From: Dickeya fangzhongdai
GTDB taxonomy: Bacteria > Pseudomonadota > Gammaproteobacteria > Enterobacterales > Enterobacteriaceae
Assembly: GCF_002812485.1 (NCBI RefSeq)
Contig: NZ_CP025003.1
Location: forward strand, 1,054,001-1,118,000
DNA: 64,000 bases
Direction of reading: 5' to 3'
Part shown: positions 28,793-37,708 of the stretch, piece after piece
Numbering within the stretch: position 1 is the first letter of the stretch
How the letters are laid out: each line of letters begins with the position of its first letter
Position numbers and translations under genes: made by a program
Notes under the pieces: model-generated
The model's database searches: none
Told to the model about the DNA's origin: nothing
The model's input: only the letters and a program-made list of their open reading frames with translations

Positions 28793-28822
28793 AAGTGACT
28801 ATTGACTAAATTGGTCACGTGA
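28793..28822. promoter_or_regulatory. candidate TetR operator before the RND adaptor gene
   Basis: AGTGACTATTGACTAAATTG followed by GTCAC forms a GTGAC/GTCAC dyad, and its left part repeats the motif of the divergent region in inverted orientation. It lies about 50 bp before the adaptor start, overlapping the probable promoter. Confidence 0.5.
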
Positions 28823-28865
28823 TTAAAGATGAGTCTCCTGATTAATCAGCCAAGGGGACTCTACT

Positions 28866-29978
28866 ATGGCTCGTCGCCGCTTCCTTTCATTTGCAGTCAT
28901 CTGCACATTGCCGCTCGCCCTGGCCGCTTGCGGTGAAAAAGCACCATCCGATCCACGTACTGAAGCACCGCTGGTGCGCGCCGCAATCGTCCGGGGAGCA
29001 GGGATTGAATCACGATCTTTCACGGGGACTGTGGCTGCCCGGATAGAGAGTGAGCTGGGATTTCGTGTCTCCGGCAAAGTGCTGGAGCGGCTGGTGGATA
29101 CGGGGCAAGCGGTCAAACGTGGTCAGCCGCTCATGCGTCTTGACCCTGTCGATCTGGATCTCGCCGCGCGTGCGCAGCAGGAGGCGGTAGCCGCCGCCCG
29201 TGCGCGAGCGCTGCAAACTGCCGAAGATGAAGCCCGTTATCGCGGCCTGCGCGGAACCGGGGCGATATCGGCATCAGCCTATGACCAGGTGAAAGCGGCG
29301 GCAGATGCGGCCAAAGCCCAGCTCAGTGCGGCACAAGCGCAGGCCGACGTTGCCCGCAATGCCAGCCGCTATGCCGTCCTGATCGCCGATGGTGATGGCA
29401 TCGTCATGGACACGCTGGCCGAGCCGGGCCAGGTGGTCAATGCCGGGCAGACTGTGGTTCGCCTGGCTCAGGCTGGGCAGCGTGAAGCGGTTATTCAGTT
29501 ACCGGAAACGTTGCGCCCCTCGCTCGGATCAACCGGGCTGGCGACACGTTTCGGCAAAGCAGGCAACGGCAGTCCGGCCACCCTGCGACAACTCTCCAAC
29601 ACGGCAGACAAGCTGACGCGCACATTCGAAGCGCGCTATGTACTGCAAGGTGAACTGGCCGACGCCCCGTTGGGAACAACGGTTACGATCCAGGTACCAG
29701 AAGAACAGGCCTCCACACAAGATAGCTTGCAGGTGCCGATAGGTTCCTTATTTGACGCCGGCAAAGGGCCGGGCGTATGGGTCATTCGTGGTGAACCGGC
29801 GACGGTAACCTGGCGTCCGGTAGCCGTCCAGCACATGGGGGACGACGACATCCGACTCACTGGGCAGATACAGCAGGGTGAACGGATAGTTGCGCTCGGC
29901 GCACATCTGCTGCGCGAAGGTGAAGCGGTGCGGGTCGCTGAGGTTGCCGCTACGACTGTTGCTGGAGGTCGCCCGTGA
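28866..29978 (+). CDS. RND efflux periplasmic adaptor (MexA-type lipoprotein)
   Basis: The 370-residue product has a lipobox signal (LPLALAACGEK), the barrel-sandwich halves (VSGKVLERLVDTGQAVKRGQ and IVMDTLAEPGQVVNAGQTVV) and a helical hairpin between them. It joins the inner-membrane pump to the outer-membrane channel. The pump gene starts within its last codons (4-bp ATGA-type overlap at 29975), showing translational coupling. Confidence 0.9.
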   Translation: MARRRFLSFAVICTLPLALAACGEKAPSDPRTEAPLVRAAIVRGAGIESRSFTGTVAARIESELGFRVSGKVLERLVDTGQAVKRGQPLMRLDPVDLDLAARAQQEAVAAARARALQTAEDEARYRGLRGTGAISASAYDQVKAAADAAKAQLSAAQAQADVARNASRYAVLIADGDGIVMDTLAEPGQVVNAGQTVVRLAQAGQREAVIQLPETLRPSLGSTGLATRFGKAGNGSPATLRQLSNTADKLTRTFEARYVLQGELADAPLGTTVTIQVPEEQASTQDSLQVPIGSLFDAGKGPGVWVIRGEPATVTWRPVAVQHMGDDDIRLTGQIQQGERIVALGAHLLREGEAVRVAEVAATTVAGGRP

Positions 29979-32900
29979 GCGAAAGCCGTTTCAACCTGTC
30001 GGCGTTCGCTGTACGCGAACGCGCCATCACCCTGTTCCTGATTCTGTTGATCTCGCTGGCGGGGGGGATCTCCTTCGTCAAACTGGGCCGTGCCGAAGAC
30101 CCGGCATTTACGATCAAGGTGATGACGATCATCACGGCCTGGCCCGGCGCTACCGCACAGGAGATGCAGGATCAGGTCGCTGAAAAGATCGAGAAGCGCA
30201 TGCAGGAACTGCGCTGGTATGACCGTACCGAGACGTACACCCGCCCCGGTCTTGCCTTCACCACGCTGACATTGCAGGACCGCACGCCGCCGTCCGACGT
30301 GCAGGAAGAGTTCTATCAGGCCCGTAAAAAGGTCGGTGACGAGGTGCGTAATCTGCCGCCCGGCGTAGTCGGGCCGTTTGTGAACGACGAGTATTCCGAT
30401 GTGACGTTCGCCCTGTTTGCACTCAAGGCGAAAGGCGAACCACAGCGGCTGTTGGTGCGCGACGCGGAGACGCTGCGCCAGCGGCTGCTGCATGTTCCCG
30501 GCGTAAAAAAGGTCAATATTATCGGCGAGCAATCGGAACGCATCTATGTTGAGTTCTCGCATGAGCGGCTTGCAACGCTGGGAATCAGCCCGCAGGACGT
30601 GTTCGCCGCGCTCAATAACCAGAACGCCCTGACACCTGCTGGTTCCATTGAGACCAACGGTCCGGAGGTGTTTATTCGTCTGGACGGCGCGTTCGATGAA
30701 TTACGGAAAATCCGTGATACGCCGGTGGTGACGCAAGGTCGAACCCTGAAACTGTCGGATATCGCCACCGTCAAGCGTGGCTATGAAGACCCGGCTACCT
30801 TCATGGTTCGCAGCGGAGGCGAACCGGCCCTGCTGCTCGGCATCATCATGCGCGACGGCTGGAACGGGCTCGATCTGGGCAAGGCGCTGGATGGCGAGGT
30901 CAAAACGATCAACGCTGGCTTACCTTTAGGCATGAGCCTGACCAAAGTGACCGATCAGGCGGTAAACATCAGCTCTGCGGTCGATGAGTTCATGATGAAA
31001 TTCTTCGCCGCACTGCTGGTGGTGATGCTGGTGAGTTTCCTCAGCATGGGCTGGCGTGTGGGTGTTGTGGTTGCTGCCGCCGTGCCGTTGACGCTGGCTG
31101 TGGTGTTTGTGGTGATGCTGGCGACAGGCAAGAACTTCGACCGCATCACCCTGGGCTCGCTGATTCTGGCGCTGGGACTGTTGGTGGATGACGCCATCAT
31201 CGCTATTGAAATGATGGTGGTGAAGATGGAAGAAGGCTACAGTCGCATCGCCGCTTCTGCTTATGCCTGGAGCCATACCGCGGCACCCATGCTCTCCGGC
31301 ACGCTGGTCACGGCCGTCGGCTTCATGCCGAATGGTTTCGCCCGATCTACTGCGGGTGAGTACACCAGCAACATGTTCTGGATCGTCGGCATCGCGCTCA
31401 TTGCCTCATGGGTGGTCGCGGTGGTGTTCACGCCTTATCTCGGCGTCAAACTACTGCCCGATTTCAGGAAGGTCGAAGGCGGCCATGAGGCACTCTACGA
31501 TACGCCGCGCTATAACCGTTTCCGTCAACTGCTGGGACGCGTCATCACCCGCAAGTGGCTGGTTGCCGGTTCAGTCGTAGGCCTGTTCACCCTGGCCATA
31601 CTCGGTATGTCTGTGGTCAAGAAACAGTTCTTCCCGATCTCTGATCGTCCGGAAGTGTTGGTCGAGGTACAGATGCCTTACGGCACGGCGATCACCCAAA
31701 CCAGCGCCAGCGCGGCGAAAGTGGAAGCCTGGCTGGCCAAACAAAAGGAGGCCAGGATCGTCACCACCTACATCGGCCAGGGAGCGCCACGCTTCTATTT
31801 CTCAATGGGACCTGAGTTACCTGATCCGTCGTTTGCCAAAATTGTGGTGCGCACCGACAACCAGAATGAACGCGAAGCGTTGAAATACCGGCTGCGTCAG
31901 GCTATCGCCGATGGCCTGGCCCCTGAGGCCCGCTTACGCGTCACTCAATTGGTATTCGGGCCCTATTCACCGTTCCCGGTGGCTTATCGGGTTACGGGGC
32001 CGAATCCTGACCAATTACGCCACATCGCCGCTGAGGTGCAGCAGGTCATGGATGCCAGCCCGATGATGCGCACCGTCAACGCCGACTGGGGCACACGCAC
32101 GCCTACGCTGCACTTCACCTTGCAGCAGGATCGATTGCAGGCTGTCGGGCTGACCTCCAGCGCGGTGGCGCAGCAACTGCAATTCTTGCTGACCGGCGTG
32201 CCTGTCACCTCGGTACGAGAGGATATCCGCACCGTGCAGGTTGTGGCGCGCTCGGCAGGAAATACCCGACTCGACCCGGCTCAAATTGGCGACTTCACGC
32301 TGGCAGGCGCTAACGGGCAGCGCATCCCGCTATCTCAAGTGGGCGCGGTGGATGTGCGTATGGAAGAGTCGATTATGCGTCGGCGCGACCGCATGCCGAC
32401 CATCACCGTCCGGGGCGACATCGCCGACGGTTTACAGCCGCCGGATGTATCAACCGAGATAACCCGCCGGCTTCAGCCCATCATCGAAAAGCTGCCGAGT
32501 GGCTACCACATCATAGAAGCAGGGTCGATTGAAGAGTCAGGTAAGGCAACGGCTGCCATGTTGCCGATCTTCCCCATCATGCTGGCTATCACACTGCTCA
32601 TCATCGTCTTACAGGTGCGCTCACTCTCGGCGATGGTGATGGTGTTCCTGACCAGCCCGCTGGGGTTGATCGGCGTGGTGCCGACGCTGATCCTGTTCCA
32701 GCAACCATTCGGCATCAACGCACTGGTTGGTCTTATCGCGTTGTCGGGGATCCTGATGCGCAACACGCTGATACTGATTGGACAAATTCACCACAACGAA
32801 CAGGCTGGTTTGGATCCGTTCCGTGCAGTCGTCGAAGCCACCGTGCAGCGGGCTCGACCGGTAATCCTGACGGCGCTGGCGGCAATTCTGGCGTTTATCC

Positions 32901-33037
32901 CGCTCACCCATTCGGTGTTCTGGGGAACGCTGGCCTACACGCTGATTGGCGGCACCCTGGCCGGAACGATCCTCACACTGGTGTTCCTGCCGGCCATGTA
33001 TTCCATCTGGTTCAGGATCAAGGCGGTCCGTCACTAA
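29975..33037 (+). CDS. RND-family multidrug efflux pump (HAE1-type)
   Basis: The 1,020-residue product has the RND architecture: first membrane helix (ITLFLILLISLAGGISFVKL), a large periplasmic loop, helices 2-6 with the proton-relay Asp pair in LGLLVDDAIIAIEMM (about residue 400), and a second repeat with a matching layout. Length is normal for the family. Substrates cannot be read from the sequence; the family includes drug, dye and solvent pumps. With the adaptor upstream and the divergent OprM-type channel it makes a complete tripartite system. Confidence 0.93.
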   Translation: MSESRFNLSAFAVRERAITLFLILLISLAGGISFVKLGRAEDPAFTIKVMTIITAWPGATAQEMQDQVAEKIEKRMQELRWYDRTETYTRPGLAFTTLTLQDRTPPSDVQEEFYQARKKVGDEVRNLPPGVVGPFVNDEYSDVTFALFALKAKGEPQRLLVRDAETLRQRLLHVPGVKKVNIIGEQSERIYVEFSHERLATLGISPQDVFAALNNQNALTPAGSIETNGPEVFIRLDGAFDELRKIRDTPVVTQGRTLKLSDIATVKRGYEDPATFMVRSGGEPALLLGIIMRDGWNGLDLGKALDGEVKTINAGLPLGMSLTKVTDQAVNISSAVDEFMMKFFAALLVVMLVSFLSMGWRVGVVVAAAVPLTLAVVFVVMLATGKNFDRITLGSLILALGLLVDDAIIAIEMMVVKMEEGYSRIAASAYAWSHTAAPMLSGTLVTAVGFMPNGFARSTAGEYTSNMFWIVGIALIASWVVAVVFTPYLGVKLLPDFRKVEGGHEALYDTPRYNRFRQLLGRVITRKWLVAGSVVGLFTLAILGMSVVKKQFFPISDRPEVLVEVQMPYGTAITQTSASAAKVEAWLAKQKEARIVTTYIGQGAPRFYFSMGPELPDPSFAKIVVRTDNQNEREALKYRLRQAIADGLAPEARLRVTQLVFGPYSPFPVAYRVTGPNPDQLRHIAAEVQQVMDASPMMRTVNADWGTRTPTLHFTLQQDRLQAVGLTSSAVAQQLQFLLTGVPVTSVREDIRTVQVVARSAGNTRLDPAQIGDFTLAGANGQRIPLSQVGAVDVRMEESIMRRRDRMPTITVRGDIADGLQPPDVSTEITRRLQPIIEKLPSGYHIIEAGSIEESGKATAAMLPIFPIMLAITLLIIVLQVRSLSAMVMVFLTSPLGLIGVVPTLILFQQPFGINALVGLIALSGILMRNTLILIGQIHHNEQAGLDPFRAVVEATVQRARPVILTALAAILAFIPLTHSVFWGTLAYTLIGGTLAGTILTLVFLPAMYSIWFRIKAVRH

Positions 33038-33082
33038 TGATCCATAAATTCACTCCTATTATCTGATTTGAGAGGACTTGCT

Positions 33083-33889
33083 ATGTCAAAACAAAAGGTT
33101 GTGGTGGTTACCGGGGTGTCATCAGGCATAGGACGTGCCGTAGCACAGAAATTTGCCAGCCAGGGCTGTGTCGTCTTCGGTACTGTGCGCAACATCAATA
33201 CGGCGAATACCTTGCCCGGTGTGGAGCTTATCGACATGGATGTGCGTGACGATGACGCCGTACAGCGCGGTATTCAGTCTATCGTTGAGCGAACTCAACG
33301 CATTGACGTGCTTATCAATAACGCAGGAACGAGCTTAGTCGGCGCAGTGGAAGAGACATCGATAGTGGAGGCCGCCGCGCTGTTCGATACCAACGTGTTC
33401 AGTCTTTTGCGCACGGTACAGGCGGTGTTGCCGCATATGCGGGCACAGGGTAGCGGGAGGATCGTCAATGTCAGTTCGGTACTCGGTTTCCTCCCGGCGC
33501 CGTACATGGGGTTGTACTCCGCCTCCAAACATGCGGTGGAAGGACTTATGGAAAGTTTGGATCACGAAGTACGCCAGTTTGGTATCCGCGTCACGCTGGT
33601 GGAACCGTCCTTCACCCGAACCAACCTGGATATCAATGCGTCGCAGGCCAGCGCCAAAATCGACAGCTACGATCGCGAGCGGGGGCAGGCATCACAAACC
33701 ATCGTCAACAGTGTCAAAAGTGCTCCCGATCCTGAGGGGGTGGCAACCACGATTGTTGATGCTGCTCTGGGGCCGTGGCAGATGCGCCGTACCCCGGCGG
33801 GGCAAGCCTCTCTATTGCGCAAATTGCGCCGCTTTATGCCTGCCGGGCCTGTCGACGCCAGTTTACGCAAAACCTTCGGGCTCAGTTGA
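33083..33889 (+). CDS. short-chain dehydrogenase/reductase
   Basis: ATG 33083 ([17 protein letters not shown]) follows GAGAGGA. The 268-residue product has the classical SDR features: TGVSSGIG nucleotide-binding loop, NNAG, the catalytic Ser region (VNVSSVLGF) and YSASKH. It lies 45 bp after the pump gene and may share its transcript. The substrate is unknown; such SDRs are often co-regulated with efflux pumps by TetR regulators and may modify the toxic inducer. Confidence 0.88.
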   Translation: MSKQKVVVVTGVSSGIGRAVAQKFASQGCVVFGTVRNINTANTLPGVELIDMDVRDDDAVQRGIQSIVERTQRIDVLINNAGTSLVGAVEETSIVEAAALFDTNVFSLLRTVQAVLPHMRAQGSGRIVNVSSVLGFLPAPYMGLYSASKHAVEGLMESLDHEVRQFGIRVTLVEPSFTRTNLDINASQASAKIDSYDRERGQASQTIVNSVKSAPDPEGVATTIVDAALGPWQMRRTPAGQASLLRKLRRFMPAGPVDASLRKTFGLS

Positions 33890-33935
33890 AAATCCAGTTA
33901 GTCCTCAACCCATCAGCACCTTAGAGATATACGCC

Positions 33936-34005
33936 ATGAGTACGGGAAACGCTGTGCGCATCGTCGTGACAGGAACAGGTGTTGTCGGGCCATTGGGGGA
34001 GGGGG
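33936..34005 (+). pseudogene. truncated start of a beta-ketoacyl synthase-like gene
   Basis: ATG 33936 opens MSTGNAVRIVVTGTGVVGPL, which is the typical N-terminus of FabF-type ketosynthases, but similarity ends abruptly at GEGG within a G-rich run near 34003. The remaining more than 390 residues are missing. It is 46 bp after the SDR gene, so an original SDR-ketosynthase operon was probably cut here by insertion or deletion. Confidence 0.6.
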
Positions 34006-34037
34006 GACCGAAACCGTTTGGTCCCGCCTGCTTTGCT

Positions 34038-34132
34038 GTCAAGAATCATGGCGTGACTCGTGTTTTCATAGATAGGTCAGAATGATGGGATGCATACGAT
34101 AAAAAACGCCCAGTTCGTTCCTTCGGTTCATT

Positions 34133-34133
<1 letters not shown>
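34038..34133 (+). repeat. about 85-95 bp dispersed repeat, copy A
   Basis: TTTTCATAGATAGGTCAGAA and the following TGATGGGATGCATA...AAAACGCC..TTCGTTCCTTCGGTTC recur at 37531-37628 in the same orientation with about 85% identity. This copy lies directly before the GNAT toxin remnant. Origin unknown, perhaps the end of a lost mobile element. Confidence 0.75.
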
Positions 34134-34495
<362 letters not shown>

Positions 34496-34521
34496 AATTG
34501 ATGTTGTGCTCGTGAATCATT

Positions 34522-34557
34522 AAAAATGAATGGTTTGTTTTAGTGGGATATTTGCAC
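34522..34557 (-). repeat. solitary IS3-type end, left of fic
   Basis: The sequence with TGAATGGTTT and TTTAGTGGGATA resembles the terminus at 36053-36088 (about 31 of 36 positions). It is in the same orientation, so the fic gene lies between two copies of the same IS end. Confidence 0.65.
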
Positions 34558-34732
34558 AGGCAACGGCCTGTTTCTCTCCATATTGAACATCTTTTAAACG
34601 TAGATTTGATATGTCGGCTTTGTATTTTTTGAGATAATCATAAATAATGTGATTTGTAATTTATGGATTATATTGATATTTTTGCTATCATTTTGAGATG
34701 TCGTCATGCTCGGTTTGAGATAACTACATATC

Positions 34733-35875
34733 ATGGCTCAATTTAATCACTTTGAACTCTCGCTTCTGAACCCCAGTTTTGACTCCCCTTTAGTCGACGC
34801 GCTGACGGAACTGGAGTTACTCCGGCATCTGAGGCTGGAAACGGATGTTCACCCTATCCTGTTTGCGCAGTTGAAGGCCGTTTTCCACATGCTGGAAAGT
34901 CTGGGCTCTGCGAGGATTGAGGGAAACCACACCACGCTTGCCGATTATGTTGAAAGCAAAGTCGAAGGGACGCAAAGTTCGACGGATCAACTGAAAGAAA
35001 TCAACAATATTGAAGCTGCGATGGAATTCATCGACGTGCATCTAAATAATGGTGATGACATAACGGAATATTTTATCCGCGAGCTACATAGTCTGGCGGT
35101 TGTCGGGTTGCAACAGGAAGGTGATAAAACTCCCGGTGCCTATCGACAACATAACGTCAGCATCGCTCAGTCTGACCATTTACCGCCGGATCACATCCGC
35201 GTTCCTGATTATATGGCAGAACTGACCGCCTTTATTAACCGTGCTGATAAACCAAAATATGATCTGATGAAGATTGCGCTGGTGCACCATCGTTTTGGCT
35301 GGATACACCCATTTGGCAACGGTAATGGCAGAACGGTCAGACTGCTGACCTATGCGTTATTGATCAAGTATGGTTTTAATGTGCAGGCAGGTGGCCGGGT
35401 TCTCAATCCGACAGCGGTATTTTGTAATGATCGCGAGCGTTATTACGCCATGCTTTCATTAGCGGATAAAGGAACTGAGCAGGGTTTAGAAGAATGGTGT
35501 TTGTATGTACTTTCGGGTATTTCATCTGAGTTGAAGAAAGTCGATCAACTGACAAACCATGCTTTTTTGAGTACAAAAATACTGTATCCGGCGCTCGACT
35601 TCTCATCTGAAAGAGGGCTGATAAACCCGCTGGAATCTAAAGTTCTGAAACGCGCCGTTGAGCTAGGCACGATAAAAGCGGGTGATCTCCGTACCGCTTT
35701 ACCTGACCTAAAACCGGCACAGGTGACTTATCAACTTGGTAAGCTGATCGACCGGGGACTGCTCCAGCCAGTGGAAGAGGGCGCTCGTTCCTATACGGCG
35801 AAGTTTTCTAACTCATATTTGATTCGTGGGGTGATTAAGGTTCTGAGGGAGGAAGGGTTTATTCCTGATTTGTGA
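34733..35875 (+). CDS. Fic-domain AMPylase-type protein with N-terminal inhibitory helix
   Basis: The 380-residue product has the complete catalytic motif [12 protein letters not shown] (about residues 188-199), so the AMP-transfer chemistry should be possible. The N-terminal part contains SARIEGN (about residues 60-66), matching the (S/T)xxxE(G/N) inhibitory helix of class II Fic proteins, so activity is probably self-restrained. The C-terminus (about 285-380) is a winged-helix-like region ([20 protein letters not shown]). It stands alone, flanked by IS3-type ends, and no separate antitoxin is seen. Target unknown. Confidence 0.85.
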   Translation: MAQFNHFELSLLNPSFDSPLVDALTELELLRHLRLETDVHPILFAQLKAVFHMLESLGSARIEGNHTTLADYVESKVEGTQSSTDQLKEINNIEAAMEFIDVHLNNGDDITEYFIRELHSLAVVGLQQEGDKTPGAYRQHNVSIAQSDHLPPDHIRVPDYMAELTAFINRADKPKYDLMKIALVHHRFGWIHPFGNGNGRTVRLLTYALLIKYGFNVQAGGRVLNPTAVFCNDRERYYAMLSLADKGTEQGLEEWCLYVLSGISSELKKVDQLTNHAFLSTKILYPALDFSSERGLINPLESKVLKRAVELGTIKAGDLRTALPDLKPAQVTYQLGKLIDRGLLQPVEEGARSYTAKFSNSYLIRGVIKVLREEGFIPDL

Positions 35876-35879
35876 AGTA

Positions 35880-36088
35880 GGCATTAATTGTAGAATTATT
35901 ACTTTTAGATAACAGCGCTTCGCGGCAGACATCTTTTATGGTACGTCCTGCTTCGGTGGACTTCAAAACAGCGATGACCGGGTGTGCAATGAATCGAGCT
36001 TTACGCATAGCGATCTCCTCAGAGGGACATAATCAGTATGTCGGAAGATCGCTAAAAGTGAATGGTTTGGTTTAGTGGGATACTTACA
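35880..36088 (-). pseudogene. IS3-type element remnant inserted in ccdB
   Basis: Reading the minus strand from the terminus TGTAAGTATCCCACTAAACC (36088), a leader and good ribosome site (GAGGAG) precede ATG 36008. This opens MRKARF..VIAVLKSTEAGRTIKDVC, the start of an IS3-type OrfA. Similarity ends after about 32 codons and the frame runs into the end of fic, so the rest of the element is lost. Insertion point is inside ccdB. Confidence 0.75.
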
Positions 36089-36197
36089 GAATGACCATGC
36101 GCCGCTTTGGTGTTTCAACAATATCGCTTTGCACATCGACAAATATTTTGTAATGACTGACTTGTTTGTATGGATAAACAAGAAACTACACGATCAC
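36089..36197 (-). pseudogene. ccdB: ccdB toxin remnant, disrupted
   Basis: It aligns with the intact ccdB at 51347-51658: [19 protein letters not shown] is nearly identical. Three lesions are visible: the start region GTG-ATC-ATG-CAA has become GTG-ATC-GTG-TAG, giving an early nonsense codon, and after RRMVIL the IS terminus replaces the remaining about 65 codons. The toxin cannot be made. Confidence 0.85.
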
Positions 36198-36412
36198 CAG
36201 TTCCTGTTTTCATCAGAGAGAGGACTATGCTGTGCGATAAATTTGGCGACTTCCTCCATTCCTTCGCGGTTTTCCTTCTTCCACGCCTCAGCCTTTAGAT
36301 GACTGGCTCCTTCATCTATGACGTTATTCTCCAGAACAGAAATATTTATCTCATTACCATTAGGAACCTGATAATCGTCGTTGTATACGACAATGCTAAT
36401 CCGGTGTTTCAT
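36194..36412 (-). CDS. ccdA: CcdA-like antitoxin (orphan copy)
   Basis: The 72-residue product (MKHRISIVVYNDDYQVPNG) is a diverged paralogue of CcdA at 51655-51873, with the C-terminal [13 protein letters not shown] and DENRNW region conserved, which is the part that neutralises CcdB. Its frame is open, but the N-terminal ribbon-helix-helix region is more diverged. The partner toxin is destroyed. It could remain as an anti-addiction module against incoming ccdAB, or be drifting. Confidence 0.75.
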   Translation of the reverse strand: MKHRISIVVYNDDYQVPNGNEINISVLENNVIDEGASHLKAEAWKKENREGMEEVAKFIAQHSPLSDENRNW

Positions 36413-36426
36413 TGCCGTGCTCTTCT

Positions 36427-36678
36427 TTATCCAAGCGCTTTGTATTTTATAGGGATCTTAGCAATAATGCTGGAGGGGTCTAGAGAAAGTAAACGGGCGA
36501 TATGGATAAATTCCACGATATCTAACCTTCTTTCTCCATTCTCAACTTTAGCGATGAACGATTGAGGACGATCTAGCGCGAGCGCCAGGTTTCCCTGTGT
36601 GATGCCTTTGGCAATCCGTGCTTCACGTAATGCCTTGATAACGATTTGATATTCATCAGAGTAAATAGAAGCCATCAA
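36427..36678 (-). CDS. XRE-family helix-turn-helix regulator (copy 1)
   Basis: The 83-residue product is essentially one HTH domain (ARIAKGITQGNLALALDRPQ followed by SFIAKVENGERRLDIVEF). It is a sibling of the regulator at 36760-37014, sharing MASIYS-EYQ at the start and NGERRLD-VEF. A perfect-armed palindrome lies 45 bp upstream, so autoregulation is likely. It starts 15 bp before the orphan ccdA on the same strand, and the two may be co-transcribed. Confidence 0.8.
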   Translation of the reverse strand: MMASIYSDEYQIVIKALREARIAKGITQGNLALALDRPQSFIAKVENGERRLDIVEFIHIARLLSLDPSSIIAKIPIKYKALG

Positions 36679-36722
36679 TTCAACCCCATAACATTTGGGA
36701 TCAAATATCAGTTGCTTAGCGC

Positions 36723-36743
36723 TTTATCCCAAAATGGGATAAA
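36723..36743. promoter_or_regulatory. palindromic operator of XRE copy 1
   Basis: TTTATCCCA-AAA-TGGGATAAA: 9-bp perfect inverted arms around 3 bp, upstream of XRE copy 1. The same core is found before XRE copy 2. A half site (TTTGGGATC) also lies at about 36690. Confidence 0.75.
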
Positions 36744-36759
36744 TAGATGTTTGCGTTGA

Positions 36760-37014
36760 TTACTTAATATTATCTGTCTGTATTTTATGCACTATTTTTT
36801 CTAAAACTGTGGATGCATCTACAGATAGCAGGTGAGCTATGTGGGCAAATTCGACAACATCCAGCCTGCGCTCCCCATTCTCGATTTTGGCTACAAAGGA
36901 CTGAGGTCGACCTAAAGCATTGGCTAAATTTTCTTGGGTTATGCCTTGCTTGATTCTGGCTTCCCGCAAAATTTTTATAACTGATTGATATTCTAATGAA
37001 TAAATTGATGCCAT
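36760..37014 (-). CDS. XRE-family helix-turn-helix regulator (copy 2)
   Basis: I chose ATG 37014 (MASIYSLEYQSV) because it aligns with the start of copy 1; the ORF extends to 37053. The 84-residue product has an HTH (ARIKQGITQENLANALGRPQ) and NGERRLDVVEFAHIA. It lies upstream of copy 1 on the same strand and divergent from the Ner-like gene, with a shared palindrome between them. Two sibling repressors with the same operator core may cross-regulate. Confidence 0.8.
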   Translation of the reverse strand: MASIYSLEYQSVIKILREARIKQGITQENLANALGRPQSFVAKIENGERRLDVVEFAHIAHLLSVDASTVLEKIVHKIQTDNIK

Positions 37015-37065
37015 TTTGGTGACCTTGATTGATATCCCAAAATCGAATATCAACCATTTTCTTTT

Positions 37066-37084
37066 TTATCCCAAAATGGGATAA
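37066..37084. promoter_or_regulatory. palindromic operator between XRE copy 2 and the Ner-like gene
   Basis: TTATCCCA-AAA-TGGGATAA with 8-bp perfect arms. A further half site (GATATCCCAAAAT) lies at 37031, just upstream of XRE copy 2. Placement suggests coordinate repression of both divergent genes. Confidence 0.75.
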
Positions 37085-37119
37085 TTGGGTCGGTTCATCT
37101 AGAGGGAGAGGTTAGATAA

Positions 37120-37362
37120 ATGGATAAGCACGATTGGCATCCGGCAGACATCATTGCCGGGTTAAGAAAGAAAGGAACAACGCTGGCGGCGGTATCAAGA
37201 GCATCTGGATTAGCATCTTCAACACTCGCTAACGCATTGATAAGACATTGGCCGAAAGGTGAGAGATTAATTGCTGGTGCATTGGGAAAGCAGCCGGAGG
37301 ATATCTGGCCGTCACGCTATCAGGATATGGGCCAGAATCATGGGGAAGGGGAGACGCAATAA
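37120..37362 (+). CDS. Ner/Nlp-type DNA-binding regulator
   Basis: The 80-residue product starts DKHDWHPADIIAGLRKKGTT and continues LAAVSRASGLASSTLANAL and PEDIWPSRYQ. This is the compact HTH of Mu Ner and enterobacterial Nlp/SfsB proteins. Ner represses early phage transcription; chromosomal homologues are regulators of unclear target. The gene is divergent from the XRE pair, with the shared operator in its promoter. It has the look of a phage control-region remnant. Confidence 0.8.
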   Translation: MDKHDWHPADIIAGLRKKGTTLAAVSRASGLASSTLANALIRHWPKGERLIAGALGKQPEDIWPSRYQDMGQNHGEGETQ

Positions 37363-37381
37363 TCCCTTCGTAGAAGCGAGT

Positions 37382-37449
37382 CATCGAACGTAGTTCGATG
37401 GAGAGTCCGCAAGCTGAAAAGCAAAAAACCAGCCTGTAGGCTGGTTTTT
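37382..37449. terminator. two hairpins, the second probably the original tRNA-Phe terminator (minus strand)
   Basis: AAAAACCAGCC-TGTA-GGCTGGTTTTT (about 37425-37449) is a perfect intrinsic terminator with T-runs usable in both directions. Read on the minus strand it follows the tRNA-Phe 3'-end copy (37458-37478) by about 9 nt, as a tRNA terminator should. A second hairpin CATCGAAC-GTA-GTTCGATG (37382-37400) lies between it and the Ner-like gene. Confidence 0.85.
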
Positions 37450-37457
37450 CTGAATAA

Positions 37458-37478
37458 GTGGTGCCCGGACTCGGGATC
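37458..37478. other. distal island attachment site: copy of the tRNA-Phe 3' end
   Basis: GTGGTGCCCGGACTCGG is identical to the tRNA-Phe end at 55814-55830, in direct orientation; extended by GATC against AATC it matches 20 of 21. It is followed, on the minus strand, by an intrinsic terminator, so it is the end that was separated from the tRNA when the island inserted. Confidence 0.88.
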
Positions 37479-37530
37479 ATTCAGCTTTCTATTAAGTTGA
37501 AATGTAGCATAAATTTTAACCGTGGTTGTT

Positions 37531-37628
37531 GTCAAGACCCGTAGGTTGACCCGTATTTTCATAGATAGATCAGAATGATGGGATGCATATATGCGAAAAA
37601 CGCCCGGCTCGCTCCTTCGGTTCGATTC
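37531..37628 (+). repeat. about 85-95 bp dispersed repeat, copy B
   Basis: Direct copy of 34038-34133 (shared TTTTCATAGATAG and AGAATGATGGGATGCATA). It lies just inside the island, upstream of the TacA-like gene, whereas copy A lies outside the island before the GNAT toxin remnant. Confidence 0.75.
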
Positions 37629-37708
37629 CCAAGCTACAAATCGTAATGATATAAGCCTTATGCAAACTGTATAATTATTATCCAGAAGGAACCGCGAGGG
37701 ATGACATT

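Noticed and set aside
37458..37478. Partial tRNA gene
   Set aside because: Only the 3' end of tRNA-Phe is present, with no cloverleaf upstream. It is better explained as an attachment-site copy.
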